Below, piece by piece: positions 15,833 to 26,211 of a stretch of DNA of 64,000 bases (position 1 is the first letter of the stretch; the number at the start of each line of letters is the position of its first letter). The stretch is from Micromonospora haikouensis. GTDB taxonomy: Bacteria; Actinomycetota; Actinomycetes; Mycobacteriales; Micromonosporaceae. Location: the NCBI RefSeq assembly GCF_900091595.1, contig NZ_FMCW01000012.1:62001-126000 (forward strand), in the 5' to 3' direction. A program made the translations under genes and the position numbers. The notes under the pieces are model-generated. The model saw only the letters and a list, made by a program, of their open reading frames with translations, was not told where the DNA came from and did not search any database.

Positions 15833-16615
15833 TCAGTTTTCGGCGGCGACGGCGTCGGCGATGGCGCGGGCGGCGGTGAGCAGCTTGGCCCGCACCACCC
15901 GGGCGGAGGTCATCATCTCGCTGGCCGGCAGCGAGCAGGCCAGCACCATCCGGCGTTCCATGTCCTTGTCGGGGACGACGAGCACGGCGGCGCACGCGAC
16001 GCCCTGGCGGAACTGCCCCAGCTCCAGCTGCATGCCCCGGCGGTCGCCGGCCGCCACGTCCGCCTCGAACGCCTCGGGGGTGGTGAGGGTGGCGTTGGTG
16101 AACGGGCGCATGCCGTATTCCCGCAGGTAGCGGAAGCGCTGCTCGGCGGTGAGGGTGGCCAGCAGCGCCTTGCCGAGCGCGGTCGCGTGCGCGCCCTCGT
16201 CGAACCCGGGGACCAGGTCCTCCAGGTGCGGGGAGCGGTGCCCCTCGGCCACGGCGGTCACGGCGACCTGGCCGCCGACGAAGCGCCCCAGGTAGTGGCT
16301 GTAGCCGGTGTCCAGGGCGGCGCGGCGCAGGCACTCGCCGACCGCCGCAGGCCCGCGGAACGCGGTCACCAGCTCGCGGTAGCGGTCGGCGATCTCCAGC
16401 CCCACGATGTACGTGCCGTCCTCCCGGCGGATCACGTAGCCCTCGTAGGCCAGCGTACGGACCAGGTGGTAGGTGGTGGCCACGGTCAGCTCGCAGCGCC
16501 GCGCGATCTGCTTGACGGTCAGCCCCTTCGGGGCGCGACCGACCGATTCGAGCACGCGTAGCGCGCGGGAGACACTCCGGATGAGGTCCGAAGGTTCCGC
16601 CAAGGGGTCGCGCAC
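15833..16615 (-). CDS. IclR-family transcriptional regulator
   Basis: A dimeric or tetrameric DNA-binding regulator of about 260 residues. The N-terminal winged helix is visible (SRALRVLESVGRAPKGLTVKQIARRCELTVATTYHLVRTLAYEGYVIR, about 15-65), then the IclR effector domain with YLGRFVGGQVAV, GAHATALGKALLA and RQGVACAAVLVVPD. GTG at 16615 is preferred to GTG at 16621 because GGAGG at 16621-16625 needs spacing. Effector and targets are unknown; no catabolic operon lies next to it. It is convergent with the PhoX-type gene. Confidence 0.88.
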   Translation of the reverse strand: MRDPLAEPSDLIRSVSRALRVLESVGRAPKGLTVKQIARRCELTVATTYHLVRTLAYEGYVIRREDGTYIVGLEIADRYRELVTAFRGPAAVGECLRRAALDTGYSHYLGRFVGGQVAVTAVAEGHRSPHLEDLVPGFDEGAHATALGKALLATLTAEQRFRYLREYGMRPFTNATLTTPEAFEADVAAGDRRGMQLELGQFRQGVACAAVLVVPDKDMERRMVLACSLPASEMMTSARVVRAKLLTAARAIADAVAAEN

Positions 16616-16756
16616 AACCACCTCCGCCGCCGGGGACTTACACCATATGAAATCCAGGCGTCCGGCGAAATGCCTGTTCGGGTCGACGCTGCCAGATCAT
16701 CCTAAACGGTCAGTGCGTCGAGCGACACGGTGAGTTGTCCGAGTCGGACTCGCGAA

Positions 16757-16771
16757 GGGTTCGCGGAACCC
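16757..16771 (-). terminator. Weak hairpin after the polyprenyl synthase gene
   Basis: GGGTTC-GCG-GAACCC, a perfect 6-bp stem 20 bases beyond the stop of the polyprenyl diphosphate synthase gene. A second dyad, GTCCGA-G-TCGGAC, lies near 16737-16749 and could serve the IclR promoter. Confidence 0.35.
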
Positions 16772-16791
16772 GCACCGGGACCCGGAAAGGG

Positions 16792-17874
16792 TCAGCCGGT
16801 GCGGTCGGCGATGTAGTCGCAGAGGGACTCCAGCGCACGGCGCGACGACGTCTCCGGCAGCAGCGCGAGCTGCTCCCGGGCCTCCTCGGCGTAGCTGCGG
16901 ACGGTCTCCCGGGCGCGCTTGAGCGCCGGGGACTCGCGGAGTAGGCCGAGGGCCTCGGCGTGCAGGGCGTCGTCGACGAGCGGGCCCGTGGCCAGGATCT
17001 CCCGCAGCCGCACCGAGGCGGCGTCGGAGTCGTCGGAGGCGAGCGCGTAGAGCACCGGCAGGGTCGGCACGCCCTCGCGCAGGTCCGTGCCGGGGGTCTT
17101 GCCCGACTGCACCGACTCGCTGGCGATGTCGAGCAGGTCGTCGGAGAGCTGGAAGGCGACGCCGATCGTCTCGCCGTACCCCGCCAGGGCCTCGGTGTGT
17201 GCGGCGGACGCCCCGGAGAACAGGCCGCCGAAGCGGGCCGAGGTGGCGATCAGCGAGCCGGTCTTCTCGGCGATCACGCCGAGGTAGTGGGCCACCGGGT
17301 CCTGCCCGTCCCGGGGGCCGACCGTCTCGGCGATCTGGCCATGCACCAGGCGGGCGAACGTGCGCGCCTGCAGCCGCACCGCCTCCGGGCCCAGATCGGC
17401 CGAGAGGTCCGCGGCGCGGGCGAAGAGGTAGTCGCCGACCAGGATCGCCACCGAGTTCGTCCAGCGGGAGTTGGCGCTCGGGGCGCCCCGCCGCACGGCG
17501 GCCTCGTCCATGACGTCGTCGTGGTAGAGCGTCGCCAGGTGGGTGAGCTCCATCACCACGGCGGCGGAGACGACCCGGGGGTCGGCCGGATCGCCGAACT
17601 GGGCGCCAAGCGAGACCAGCAGCGGGCGGAACCGCTTCCCGCCGGCGTCCACGAGGTGCCGGGCGGCCTCGGTCACCAGCGGGTCGGCGCTCGTCACGGT
17701 GGCCCGCAGCTCCGCCTCGACGGACTCCAGCAGGCCCAACACGGACGCCTCGACGCGGGCATCGGCCAGGTGCAGGCCGAGCGCGCCGAACTGACCCATG
17801 CTCTCCCGACCCCGCCGAGCGGAGCCGGTGGCACCTGAACGCTCGCCAGCCGGATTCACCACGCTATCCACCAT
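16792..17874 (-). CDS. Long-chain polyprenyl diphosphate synthase (E-isoprenyl synthase)
   Basis: A 360-residue trans-prenyltransferase that elongates FPP or GGPP with isopentenyl diphosphate to make the menaquinone side chain. Both Asp-rich motifs are intact: the first in LYHDDVMDEAAVRRG, the second in FQLSDDLLDIAS; the IPP-binding GGKRFRPLLV precedes them. Length and sequence fit heptaprenyl/nonaprenyl synthases; chain length cannot be read safely. The start is ATG 17874, but residues before GQFGALGL are poorly constrained and MGQFG could be the true start. Located at the 3' end of the nuo operon beyond a terminator, with other menaquinone genes on the far side. Confidence 0.9.
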   Translation of the reverse strand: MVDSVVNPAGERSGATGSARRGRESMGQFGALGLHLADARVEASVLGLLESVEAELRATVTSADPLVTEAARHLVDAGGKRFRPLLVSLGAQFGDPADPRVVSAAVVMELTHLATLYHDDVMDEAAVRRGAPSANSRWTNSVAILVGDYLFARAADLSADLGPEAVRLQARTFARLVHGQIAETVGPRDGQDPVAHYLGVIAEKTGSLIATSARFGGLFSGASAAHTEALAGYGETIGVAFQLSDDLLDIASESVQSGKTPGTDLREGVPTLPVLYALASDDSDAASVRLREILATGPLVDDALHAEALGLLRESPALKRARETVRSYAEEAREQLALLPETSSRRALESLCDYIADRTG

Positions 17875-17911
17875 GCCACACCCGTTCGACCTGCTCCGGG
17901 GCGGGGATGCG

Positions 17912-17951
17912 GCGACGGGGCCGGCACGCTGTCGCGTACCGGCCCCGTCGC
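17912..17951 (-). terminator. Terminator of the nuo operon
   Basis: A perfect 13-bp stem (arms 17912-17924 and 17939-17951) built on GACGGGGCCGG with a 14-base loop, starting 14 bases after the nuoN stop codon and separating nuo from the polyprenyl synthase gene. Confidence 0.7.
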
Positions 17952-17964
17952 GGGGAAACGTCGG

Positions 17965-19518
17965 TCATCGCACAAATTCGGCGGCGCCGTTGGCGAGGTC
18001 GAGCAGCGGGCCCGGCACGACGCCCAGCACCAGCGTGGCCAGCACGCCGATCATGAGCGCCGCCGAGGTCAGGCCGCCCGGCACCGTCACCGTCGGGGTG
18101 GACTCCCCCGGCTCGGACAGCCACATCATGACCACGACCCGCAGGTACGGGAACGCGAGCACCATGCTGGTCAGCACGCCGGCCACCACCAGCCACGCCT
18201 GGTCGGCGTCGAGGGCCGGGGCGAAGACGGCGAACTTGCTCATGAACCCGCTGGTGAGCGGGATGCCGGCGAAGGCCAGCAGGATGAAGGTGAAGACCGC
18301 CGCGAAGAACGGCGAGCGCTTCCCCAGCCCCGCCCAGCGGGACAGGTGGGTGGCCTCCCCGTCGGCGTCGCGGACCAGGGTCACCACCGCGAATGCGGCC
18401 AGCACCGAGAAGCCGTACGCGGCGAGGTAGAACATCGTGCCGGCGAGCCCGTCCCGGCTCGGCGCGAGCACGCCGACCAGGAGGTAGCCCGCGTTGGCGA
18501 TCGACGAGTAGGCCAGCAGCCGCTTGATGTCGGTCTGGGTGACCGCCAGCACCGCGCCGACCAGCATGGTGAGCACCGCCACCGCGCCGAGGACCGGGGT
18601 GAAGTCCCACGCCGCGCCGGCGAACGCCACGTGGAAGACCCGCAGCAGGGCGCCGAACGCGGCGACCTTCGTGCAGGCCGCCATGAAGCCGGTGACCGGC
18701 GTCGGGGCGCCCTGGTAGACGTCGGGGGTCCACACGTGGAACGGGGCGGCGGCGGCCTTGAACAGCAGGCCGATGGAGAGCAGCGCCATGCCGGCGAAGA
18801 GCAGCACCTGGCTGGCCGGGGACTCGCCGACCGCCGCGTGGATGGTGGCGAAGTCGACGCCGGCCGGGCGGCCCGGGATGCCGGAGGTGAAGCCGTACAC
18901 CAGGGCCACGCCGAACAGGAAGAACGCCGAGGCGTACGCGCCGAGCAGGAAGTACTTCATCGCCGCCTCCTGGCTCAGCAGCCGCCGGCGACGGGCCAGC
19001 GCGCAGAGCAGGTAGAGCGGCAGGGAGAAGACCTCCAGGGCGATGAACATGGTCAGCAGGTCGTTCGCCGCCACGAAGATCAGCATGCCGCCGATGGCGA
19101 AGCTGGCCAGCGGGTAGACCTCGGTCGCCCCGTTGCTGCCCTCGGCCTGCCGCCGGTCCTCCACCGACTCGGCGGTGACGGCGGCCTGGGCGACGAACGC
19201 CCCGCCCCGCTCCACCGAACGCTCGCCGATGAGCAGCAGCGACATCGCGGCGAGGACCAGGATCGCGCCCTGCAGGAACAGGGTCGGCCCGTCCACGGCG
19301 AGCGCCCCGCCGGCGGTGATCAGCCGGTCGTCGGCGTTGAAGATCACCATCACCAGCGCGGCGAGCACCGCGAGCAGCCCCAGCGAGAGCTGCACGAGGT
19401 GGCGGTGCCGGCGGGGCACGAAGGCCTCGACCAGCACGCCCAGCAGGGCGGCGCCCAGCATGATCAGGATCGGAGCGAGCGCCGCGTAGTCGATCGACGG
19501 CAACTTGAGCTCGGTCAC
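17965..19518 (-). CDS. nuoN: NADH-quinone oxidoreductase subunit N
   Basis: Antiporter-like membrane subunit of complex I, 517 residues with about 14 helices. Family features include the GGMLIFVAANDLLTMFIALEVFSLPLYLL block and the conserved Lys-containing KAAAAPFHVWTPDVYQGAPTPVTGFMA segment, plus TQTDIKRLLAYSSIANAGYLLVG. It sits at the distal end of the proton-pumping arm. Last gene of the operon, 64 bases after nuoM, and followed by a hairpin terminator. The loop around residues 115-135 (SVERGGAFVAQ...EDRRQAEGSNGATE) is longer and more polar than in many homologues. Confidence 0.97.
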   Translation of the reverse strand: MTELKLPSIDYAALAPILIMLGAALLGVLVEAFVPRRHRHLVQLSLGLLAVLAALVMVIFNADDRLITAGGALAVDGPTLFLQGAILVLAAMSLLLIGERSVERGGAFVAQAAVTAESVEDRRQAEGSNGATEVYPLASFAIGGMLIFVAANDLLTMFIALEVFSLPLYLLCALARRRRLLSQEAAMKYFLLGAYASAFFLFGVALVYGFTSGIPGRPAGVDFATIHAAVGESPASQVLLFAGMALLSIGLLFKAAAAPFHVWTPDVYQGAPTPVTGFMAACTKVAAFGALLRVFHVAFAGAAWDFTPVLGAVAVLTMLVGAVLAVTQTDIKRLLAYSSIANAGYLLVGVLAPSRDGLAGTMFYLAAYGFSVLAAFAVVTLVRDADGEATHLSRWAGLGKRSPFFAAVFTFILLAFAGIPLTSGFMSKFAVFAPALDADQAWLVVAGVLTSMVLAFPYLRVVVMMWLSEPGESTPTVTVPGGLTSAALMIGVLATLVLGVVPGPLLDLANGAAEFVR

Positions 19519-19582
19519 TTCGGGTGCCGCCTTTCGTTCGCGACTGCGGGGCTCACTCGCTCCGCTCGTTCACTCCTCGCGC

Positions 19583-21118
19583 TCACCGGTGTGCCTCCTG
19601 CACGACACCGCCGACCTCAGGGGCCGGATCGGTCCTGCCGACGTCCTCCATGGTGGCCCGGACGGCGGGGTTGATGACATCGGTGACCGGCTTGGGATAG
19701 AAGCCGAGCAGCACGATCAGCGCGATCAGCGGTGCGACCACGACCTTCTCGCGCAGGTTGAGGTCGCGGCGCATCGGCTCGACCTCGGTCAGGGCCGGGT
19801 TGAGGGTGCCCTGGGTCGTCCGCTGCACCATCCACAGCACGTACGCGGCGGCCAGGATGATGCCGAGCGTGGCGATCACCGCGACCGGCTTGTTCACCGT
19901 GAAGGTGCCGATCAGCACCAGGAACTCGGAGACGAACGGCGCGGTGCCGGGCAGGGCCAGCGAGGCGAGGCCGGCGAAGAAGAGCACCCCGGCCAGCAGC
20001 GGCACCAGCTTGCCCGCGCCGCCGAAGTCACTGATCAGGGCCGAGCCGCGCCGGGCCACCAGCATGCCCACCACCAGGAAGAGCAGGCCGGTGGCGAGGC
20101 CGTGGTTGAGCATGTAGAGCACCGCGCCCGTGCCGGCCTGCGTGGTGAAGGCGAAGATGCCGACCCCGATGAACCCGAAGTGCGCGATCGAGGTGTACGA
20201 CACCAGCCGCTTCAGGTCGTTCTGGCCGACCGCCAGCAGCGCGGCGTAGATGATGCCGATCACCCCGAGCGCGAGCGCGTACGGGGCGAACCACTTCGAC
20301 GCCTCCGGGAACAGCGGCAGGCAGTAGCGCAGGATCCCGAACGTGCCGACCTTGTCCAGCACGCCGACGAGCAGCGCGGCGGCCCCGGCGGGGGCGGCCC
20401 CACCGGCGTCCGGCAGCCAGGTGTGGAACGGGAAGAACGGCGCCTTGATCGCGAAGGCGAGGAAGAAGCCGAGGAACAGCCAGCGCTCGGTCCCGGTGGA
20501 GATGTCGATCTGGGTGAGCGCCTGCCAGTCGAAGGTCTTCCCGCCGACGACCCACAGGCCGATCACGGCGGCCAGCATGAACAGGCCGCCGACCAGCGAG
20601 TAGAGGAAGAACTTCACGGCCGCGTACTGCCGCTGGTGGCCGCCGTAGCTGCCGATCAGGAAGTACATCGGCACCAGCATGACCTCGAAGAACACGTAGA
20701 ACAGGAAGACGTCGGCGGCGGCGAAGACGCCGATCATCGTGGATTCGAGGACGAGCAGCAGGGCGAAGTAGACCGGGATCGAGCGCTTCGACGACTCGGC
20801 GTCGTGCCAGGACGCGAGGATCACCAGCGGCACCAGCACCGCGATCAGCATCAGCATCACCAGGGCGATGCCGTCGGCGGCGAAGGTGAACCGGGCGTCC
20901 CACTGCGGGATCCAGGTGTACGACTCACGGAACTGGAGCCGCTCACCGCCGGTCTTGAACGCCAGCCACATGACCACGGACAGCGCGAGCACCAGCAGCG
21001 ACCACCCGAAGGCCACCTGCTTGGCCAGCTCCGGCCGGCGGCGCGGCAGGACGGCCACGACCAGCGCGCCGACCAGCGGCGCCACGGTCAGCACCGAGAG
21101 GAACGGGAAGTTGGACAT
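19583..21118 (-). CDS. nuoM: NADH-quinone oxidoreductase subunit M
   Basis: Antiporter-like membrane subunit, 511 residues, about 14 helices. Diagnostic stretches are FYVFFEVMLVPMYFLIG (Glu in the proton channel), KAPFFPFHTWLPDAGGAAPAGAAALLVGVLDKVGTFG and DLKRLVSYTSIAHFGFIGVG. The usual substrate-loop Thr-Pro is replaced by AAPAGAA. ATG at 21118. A 64-base gap separates it from nuoL, the longest gaps in this otherwise tight operon flanking nuoM. Confidence 0.97.
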   Translation of the reverse strand: MSNFPFLSVLTVAPLVGALVVAVLPRRRPELAKQVAFGWSLLVLALSVVMWLAFKTGGERLQFRESYTWIPQWDARFTFAADGIALVMLMLIAVLVPLVILASWHDAESSKRSIPVYFALLLVLESTMIGVFAAADVFLFYVFFEVMLVPMYFLIGSYGGHQRQYAAVKFFLYSLVGGLFMLAAVIGLWVVGGKTFDWQALTQIDISTGTERWLFLGFFLAFAIKAPFFPFHTWLPDAGGAAPAGAAALLVGVLDKVGTFGILRYCLPLFPEASKWFAPYALALGVIGIIYAALLAVGQNDLKRLVSYTSIAHFGFIGVGIFAFTTQAGTGAVLYMLNHGLATGLLFLVVGMLVARRGSALISDFGGAGKLVPLLAGVLFFAGLASLALPGTAPFVSEFLVLIGTFTVNKPVAVIATLGIILAAAYVLWMVQRTTQGTLNPALTEVEPMRRDLNLREKVVVAPLIALIVLLGFYPKPVTDVINPAVRATMEDVGRTDPAPEVGGVVQEAHR

Positions 21119-21182
21119 TATGCGGCCTTACCTCCGTCGTCACTGCGTGGTCCGCCGGCGGGGGCGGCCGTAGAGAGGTCGA

Positions 21183-23141
21183 TCACGCCAGCCACCCCGC
21201 CTGCACGGCCAGGAACGCCGCCACCACCAGCAGCGCGCCGGTCAGGATGGACGTCGCGTACGACCGGACGAAGCCGGTCTGCAGCCGCCGGAGTCGGCCG
21301 GAGCCCCCGCCCACGGCGGCGGCGAGGCCGTTGACCAGCCCGTCGATGCCCCGGTTGTCGAGGAAGACCAGCGCCCGGGTGAGGAAGATCCCCGGCTTCT
21401 CGAAGACCGCCTCGTTGAAGGCGTCGGTGTAGAGGTTGCGCCGGGCGGCGGTGACCAGCACACCCGCCGGCTGCGGCTCGGTGGCCGTGCCGTTGCGGAA
21501 CAGCGACCAGGCGAGCCCGGCCCCGGCGATCGTGACGACCAGCGACAGGATCGTGATCACCGTGTGCGACAGCACGGCGTGGTGCTCCTCGCCGGCCTCG
21601 CCGAGCACCGGCGTCAGCCAGGAGGCCAGGCCGTCGTTCCACACCATCAGGCCACCGGCGACCACCGAGCCGATCGCCAGCAGGATCAGCGGGATCGTCA
21701 TCAGCTTCGGAGACTCGTGCGGGTGCTCGATGTCCTCGGTCCACCGCTTCGGGCCGTGGAAGGTGAGGACGAACAGCCGGGTCATGTAGAACGCGGTGAG
21801 CCCCGCGCCGAGCAGCGCCGCGCCGCCGAACAGCCACGCCGTCCAGTCGTCGCGCGTGAAGGCGGCGACGATGATCGGCTCCTTGGAGAAGTAGCCGGAC
21901 AGCGGCGGCAGGCCGATGATGGCCAGCCAGCCCATCATGAACGTGATCCAGGTGACCTTCATGTACTTCGACAGCCCGCCGAAGCGGCGGATGTCCACCT
22001 GGTCGTTCATGCCGTGCATGACCGAGCCGGCGCCGAGGAACATGTTGGCCTTGAAGAAGCCGTGCGCCAGCAGGTGGATGATCGCCAGGGCGTACGCCCC
22101 GCCGCCGAGGCCGACGCCGAGGAACATGTAGCCGATCTGGCTGACCGTCGACCAGGCCAGCACCCGCTTGATGTCGTCCTTGGCCGCGCCGATGATGCAG
22201 CCGAGCAGCAGGGTCAGCGCGCCGACGCTGACCACCACGAGCTGGAGCGTCGAGTTGGCCGAGAAGACCGGGTTGGACCGGGCGATCAGGTAGACGCCGG
22301 CGGTGACCATGGTGGCGGCGTGGATGAGCGCCGACACCGGGGTCGGGCCCTCCATCGCGTCCGGCAGCCACGCCTGCAGCGGGAACTGGCCGGACTTGCC
22401 GGCCGCGCCGAGCAGCAGCAGCAGGCCGAGCACCAGCACCGTGGTGCCGGTCAGCGAGCCGACCCCGTTGAACACCTCGTCGTACTGGGTGGTGCCGAGG
22501 GTGGCGAACATGATGAAGATGCCGATGGCCAGGCCGGCGTCGCCGACCCGGTTCATCAGGAACGCCTTCTTGCCGGCGGTGGCCGCGCTCGGCCGGCCGT
22601 ACCAGAAGGAGATCAGCAGGTACGACGCCAGGCCGACGCCCTCCCAGCCGAAGTAGAGCATCACGTAGTTGTTGCCGAGCACCAGCAGGAGCATCGCGGC
22701 GACGAAGAGGTTGAAGTAGGCGAAGAACCGCCGCCGGCCCTCGTCGTGCGCCATGTACTCGACCGCGTACAGGTGGATCAGGAAACCCACCCCGGTGATC
22801 AGCAGGACGAAGACCGCGGCCAGCGGGTCGAACAGCAGGCCGAAGTCCACGTGCAGGTCACCGACGGCGATGAAGTCCCACAGGCTCAGCTCCGCCGACT
22901 TGTTCTCCAGGCCACGGAGCTGGAAGAAGTAGGTCAGGCCGAGCACGAAGGAGGCCCCGATCGCGGCCACCCCGAGCCAGTGCCCCCACCGGTCGGCCCG
23001 CCGGCCCAGCAGCAGCAGGACCGCCGCGCTGGCCAGCGGAATCGCCACCAGCAGCCAGAAGCTGCCCAGCAGGCCGCTCGCCGCAGCGTAGGCGACGTCA
23101 CCTGCCGGCTCAGCCGGGGCGTTCATCAGAATCGTTCCCAC
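21183..23141 (-). CDS. nuoL: NADH-quinone oxidoreductase subunit L
   Basis: Largest antiporter-like subunit, 652 residues, with the long C-terminal lateral helix. It shows the family block YFGWEGVGLASYLLISFWYGRPSAATAGKKAFLMNRVGD and GKSGQFPLQAWLPDAMEGPTPVSALIHAATMVTAGVYLIAR, then HGFFKANMFLGAGSVMH. GTG at 23141 has AAGGGG about eight bases upstream; an ATG five codons later (23126, MNAPAEP) is an alternative. It drives conformational proton pumping at the end of the membrane arm. Confidence 0.96.
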   Translation of the reverse strand: MGTILMNAPAEPAGDVAYAAASGLLGSFWLLVAIPLASAAVLLLLGRRADRWGHWLGVAAIGASFVLGLTYFFQLRGLENKSAELSLWDFIAVGDLHVDFGLLFDPLAAVFVLLITGVGFLIHLYAVEYMAHDEGRRRFFAYFNLFVAAMLLLVLGNNYVMLYFGWEGVGLASYLLISFWYGRPSAATAGKKAFLMNRVGDAGLAIGIFIMFATLGTTQYDEVFNGVGSLTGTTVLVLGLLLLLGAAGKSGQFPLQAWLPDAMEGPTPVSALIHAATMVTAGVYLIARSNPVFSANSTLQLVVVSVGALTLLLGCIIGAAKDDIKRVLAWSTVSQIGYMFLGVGLGGGAYALAIIHLLAHGFFKANMFLGAGSVMHGMNDQVDIRRFGGLSKYMKVTWITFMMGWLAIIGLPPLSGYFSKEPIIVAAFTRDDWTAWLFGGAALLGAGLTAFYMTRLFVLTFHGPKRWTEDIEHPHESPKLMTIPLILLAIGSVVAGGLMVWNDGLASWLTPVLGEAGEEHHAVLSHTVITILSLVVTIAGAGLAWSLFRNGTATEPQPAGVLVTAARRNLYTDAFNEAVFEKPGIFLTRALVFLDNRGIDGLVNGLAAAVGGGSGRLRRLQTGFVRSYATSILTGALLVVAAFLAVQAGWLA

Positions 23142-23152
23142 CGCAGGGCCCC

Positions 23153-23452
23153 TTAGTACTTCAGCAGGTTGGCGTCGTCGACGCTGGCCGAGCGCCGGGT
23201 CCGGAAGATGGACATGATGATCGCGAGGCCGACCACGACCTCGGCCGCGGCCACCACCATCACGAAGAACGACATGATCTGGCCGTTCAGGTCACCGTTG
23301 ATCCGGCTGAAGGTGACCAGGGTCAGGTTGGCCGCGTTCAGCATCAGCTCGACGCACATGAACAGCACGATCGCGTTCCGGCGGACGAGCACCCCCACCG
23401 CACCGATGGTGAACAGCACCGCGGCGAGCACCAGGTAGTAGTCCGGGGTCAT
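23153..23452 (-). CDS. nuoK: NADH-quinone oxidoreductase subunit K
   Basis: A 99-residue three-helix membrane subunit, the standard NuoK length. The conserved acidic residue in helix 2 is in [21 protein letters not shown], and the third helix continues as [21 protein letters not shown] with its Glu. Both form part of the proton path. ATG overlaps the nuoJ stop by four bases. Confidence 0.97.
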   Translation of the reverse strand: MTPDYYLVLAAVLFTIGAVGVLVRRNAIVLFMCVELMLNAANLTLVTFSRINGDLNGQIMSFFVMVVAAAEVVVGLAIIMSIFRTRRSASVDDANLLKY

Positions 23453-24219
23453 CGGTCCGTCCCCTTCAGCGTGGTCTCCTCGGCGGTCAGCTCCCGGGCC
23501 GGCAGGATCTCCGGGATGCTGCGCTCCGTCAGCCGGCCGTCGGGCAGGCGGGCCGGCGTGGCCACCGAGGACGAGGTGGCGAAGACACCCGGGCCGGGCT
23601 TCGGGCCGGGGTAGTTGCCCGGGGCGAAGCGGGCCTTCATGGTGGCGATCTGGTCCATCTTGTCCTCCCGCCGCCGCTCGATGTGCGCCAGCACCATCGC
23701 GCCGACCGCCGCGGTGATCAGCAGCGCCGACGTCAGCTCGAAGGCGAAGACGTACTTGGTGAACAGCAGCCGGGCGATGCCCTGCACGTTGCCCTCGGCG
23801 TTGGCCTGCTCCAGGCCGACCGCCGAGACGCCACCGAGGCCCCGGTAGAGGCCGCCGCCGACCAGGCCGGCGAAGCCGAGCCCGAGCACCACGGCGGCGA
23901 CCCGCTGGCCGCGCAGGGTCTCGATCAGTGAGTCCGAGGCGTCCCGGCCGACCAGCATCAGCACGAACAGGAAGAGCATCATGATCGCGCCGGTGTAGAC
24001 GATGATCTGCACCATGCCGATGAACGGCCCGGCCTGCAGGACGTAGAAGACGCCCAGGCAGAGCATCGTCAGCACCAGCCAGAGCGCCGAGTGCACGGCG
24101 TTGCGGGCCGCGATCATGCCGATCGCGCCGAGCAGCGCCAGCGGGGCGAGGATCCAGAAGGTGACCTCCTCGCCGCCGGAGACCCCGCCCGCCGCGGCGA
24201 GCACCGTCTGCGTGGTCAT
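23449..24219 (-). CDS. nuoJ: NADH-quinone oxidoreductase subunit J
   Basis: Membrane subunit of 256 residues with five helices in the first 170 ([53 protein letters not shown]). The actinobacterial form carries a polar tail of about 80 residues ([19 protein letters not shown]... onward) that is absent from E. coli NuoJ. ATG overlaps the nuoI stop as ATGA. Confidence 0.96.
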   Translation of the reverse strand: MTTQTVLAAAGGVSGGEEVTFWILAPLALLGAIGMIAARNAVHSALWLVLTMLCLGVFYVLQAGPFIGMVQIIVYTGAIMMLFLFVLMLVGRDASDSLIETLRGQRVAAVVLGLGFAGLVGGGLYRGLGGVSAVGLEQANAEGNVQGIARLLFTKYVFAFELTSALLITAAVGAMVLAHIERRREDKMDQIATMKARFAPGNYPGPKPGPGVFATSSSVATPARLPDGRLTERSIPEILPARELTAEETTLKGTDR

Positions 24220-24857
24220 GCCTCGTCCCCCTTGCCCGCCGCCGCCCGCTGGGCCTGCTGCTCGGCGCCGGGGAAGGTCACCCCGGGGTGCTCCTCGACC
24301 TGGTAGCGACCCGGGCTGTTCGCCGCGTGCTCGGCACCGGCCGACGTGCCCGGGTTGCTCAGCGCGCCGACGTAGTAGTCCTTCTCGCTGTCGCCGAGCC
24401 GCATCGGGTGCGGCGGCTGCTCCATGCCCGGCAGCAGCGGCGCGAGCAGCTGCTCCTTCGTGAAGATCAGGTCCTGCCGGTTGTCCCGGGCCAGCTCGTA
24501 CTCGTTGCTCATGGTGAGCGACCGGGTCGGGCAGGCCTCGATGCAGAGCCCGCAGAAGATGCAGCGGGCGTAGTTGATCTGGTAGATCGACGCGTGCCGC
24601 TCACCCGGGGACAGCCGGTTCTCTTCGGTGTTGTCCCCGCCCTCGACGTAGATCGCGTCGGCCGGGCAGGCCCAGGCGCACAGCTCGCAGCCGATGCACT
24701 TCTCCAGGCCGTCCGGGTGCCGGTTGAGGATGTGCCGCCCGTGGTAGCGCGGCGCCGAGACCGGCGGCTTGAACGGGTAGTCGGTCGTGACGACCTTCCT
24801 GAACATGTGCGAGAAGGTGACCCCGAAGCCCTTGAACGTTCCGGTGATCGCGCCCAC
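24216..24857 (-). CDS. nuoI: NADH-quinone oxidoreductase subunit I (2x[4Fe-4S])
   Basis: A 213-residue iron-sulfur subunit that passes electrons to the N2 cluster. Two ferredoxin motifs are intact: [12 protein letters not shown] and [12 protein letters not shown], with the typical [25 protein letters not shown] [20 protein letters not shown] after them. A Pro/Gly/Ala-rich tail follows (from about residue 175). GTG at 24857 has AGGGAGG a few bases upstream, overlapping the end of nuoH. Confidence 0.96.
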   Translation of the reverse strand: MGAITGTFKGFGVTFSHMFRKVVTTDYPFKPPVSAPRYHGRHILNRHPDGLEKCIGCELCAWACPADAIYVEGGDNTEENRLSPGERHASIYQINYARCIFCGLCIEACPTRSLTMSNEYELARDNRQDLIFTKEQLLAPLLPGMEQPPHPMRLGDSEKDYYVGALSNPGTSAGAEHAANSPGRYQVEEHPGVTFPGAEQQAQRAAAGKGDEA

Positions 24858-24858
24858 G

Positions 24859-26211
24859 TCACACCTCCCTGGAGTCCGAGCCGGCGGCGATGTTGGCCGG
24901 CTCCCGCTCGGCGACCACGCGCTTGGTGCGCGGGCTCGGTGGCACTTGCAGGTCCATCGGTGGCAGCGGGAAGCTGCCGTGCGGGCGGCTGTTGACCTGC
25001 TCCTGCAGCGTCGGCCGCGGCTCCTTCTTGCGGCTCGGCCACAGCAGCGTCACCAGCAGCAGCACACCCGCGCCGAGGCCCGTGGCGAGCAGCCGGTCCC
25101 GGGTCTGCCAGCCCTCGATCGAGCGCAGGCCGGCCAGGACCAGGATCCAGACCAGGTTGATCGGCAGCAGCACCTTCCAGCCGAACCGCATGAACTGGTC
25201 GTAGCGGAGCCGGGGCAGGGTGCCCCGCAGCCAGACGAAGACGAAGACCAGCGCCAGCACCTTGCCGAAGAACCAGAGCATCGGCCACCAGCCGGTGTTG
25301 GCGTCCGCCCACAGCGTGATCGGCCAGGGGGCCCGCCAGCCGCCGAGGAACAGCGTCGTGGTGACCGCGGACATGGTCACCATCGCCACGTACTCGCTGA
25401 GCATGAAGAGCGCGAACTTCAGCGAGCTGTATTCCGTCATGAAGCCGGCGACCAGCTCCGACTCGGCCTCGGGGAGGTCGAACGGCGCCCGGTTGGTCTC
25501 ACCGACGGTGGCGATGAAGAAGATGATGAAGCTCGGCAGCAGCAGGATCGCGTACCAGCCGGGGGCCGGCACCTCGACGCCGGCGATGGTGAACCGGGTG
25601 GCGTCGCCCTGGGCGGCGACGATCCCGCTGGTCGACATCGTCCCCGCGGTCATGAACACCGCCACGATGCTCAGCCCCATCGCGACCTCGTACGAGATCA
25701 TCTGGGCGCTGGAGCGCAGGCCGCCGAGCAGCGGGTACGTCGACCCGGACGCCCAGCCGCCGAGCACGATGCCGTAGACGGCCAGCGACGAGCAGGCCAG
25801 CAGCACCAGCACCGCCACCGGCACGTCGGTGACCTGCAGCGGCGTCCGGTGGCCGAAGATGCTCACCATCGGGCCGAACGGGATCACCGACAGCGCGGTG
25901 ACCGCGCAGACCACCGAGATGACCGGGGCGAAGAAGTAGACGACCTTGTCCGCCGCCTTCGGGAGGATGTCCTCCTTGAAGGCCATCTTCAGGCCGTCGG
26001 CGAGGGTCTGCAGCAGGCCGAACGGGCCGACCTGGTTGGGGCCGGGCCGCACCTGCATGTAGCCGACGACCCGCCGCTCGAACCAGACGCCAAGCAGCGT
26101 GGCCAGCAGGCCGAAGACGAAGGCGAACAGGACCTTGATCAGGACCAGCCACCACGGGTCCTTGCCGAAGTCGGCCAGCGTCGGGTCCTGCGCGAGGTAG
26201 ACCGCGTTCAC
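24859..26211 (-). CDS. nuoH: NADH-quinone oxidoreductase subunit H
   Basis: A 450-residue membrane subunit forming the quinone entry site. It has eight core helices with the hallmark [39 protein letters not shown] and, later, [29 protein letters not shown]. The last 55 residues ([18 protein letters not shown]...) are a hydrophilic extension common in actinobacteria. GTG at 26211 overlaps the nuoG stop by four bases. Confidence 0.96.
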   Translation of the reverse strand: MNAVYLAQDPTLADFGKDPWWLVLIKVLFAFVFGLLATLLGVWFERRVVGYMQVRPGPNQVGPFGLLQTLADGLKMAFKEDILPKAADKVVYFFAPVISVVCAVTALSVIPFGPMVSIFGHRTPLQVTDVPVAVLVLLACSSLAVYGIVLGGWASGSTYPLLGGLRSSAQMISYEVAMGLSIVAVFMTAGTMSTSGIVAAQGDATRFTIAGVEVPAPGWYAILLLPSFIIFFIATVGETNRAPFDLPEAESELVAGFMTEYSSLKFALFMLSEYVAMVTMSAVTTTLFLGGWRAPWPITLWADANTGWWPMLWFFGKVLALVFVFVWLRGTLPRLRYDQFMRFGWKVLLPINLVWILVLAGLRSIEGWQTRDRLLATGLGAGVLLLVTLLWPSRKKEPRPTLQEQVNSRPHGSFPLPPMDLQVPPSPRTKRVVAEREPANIAAGSDSREV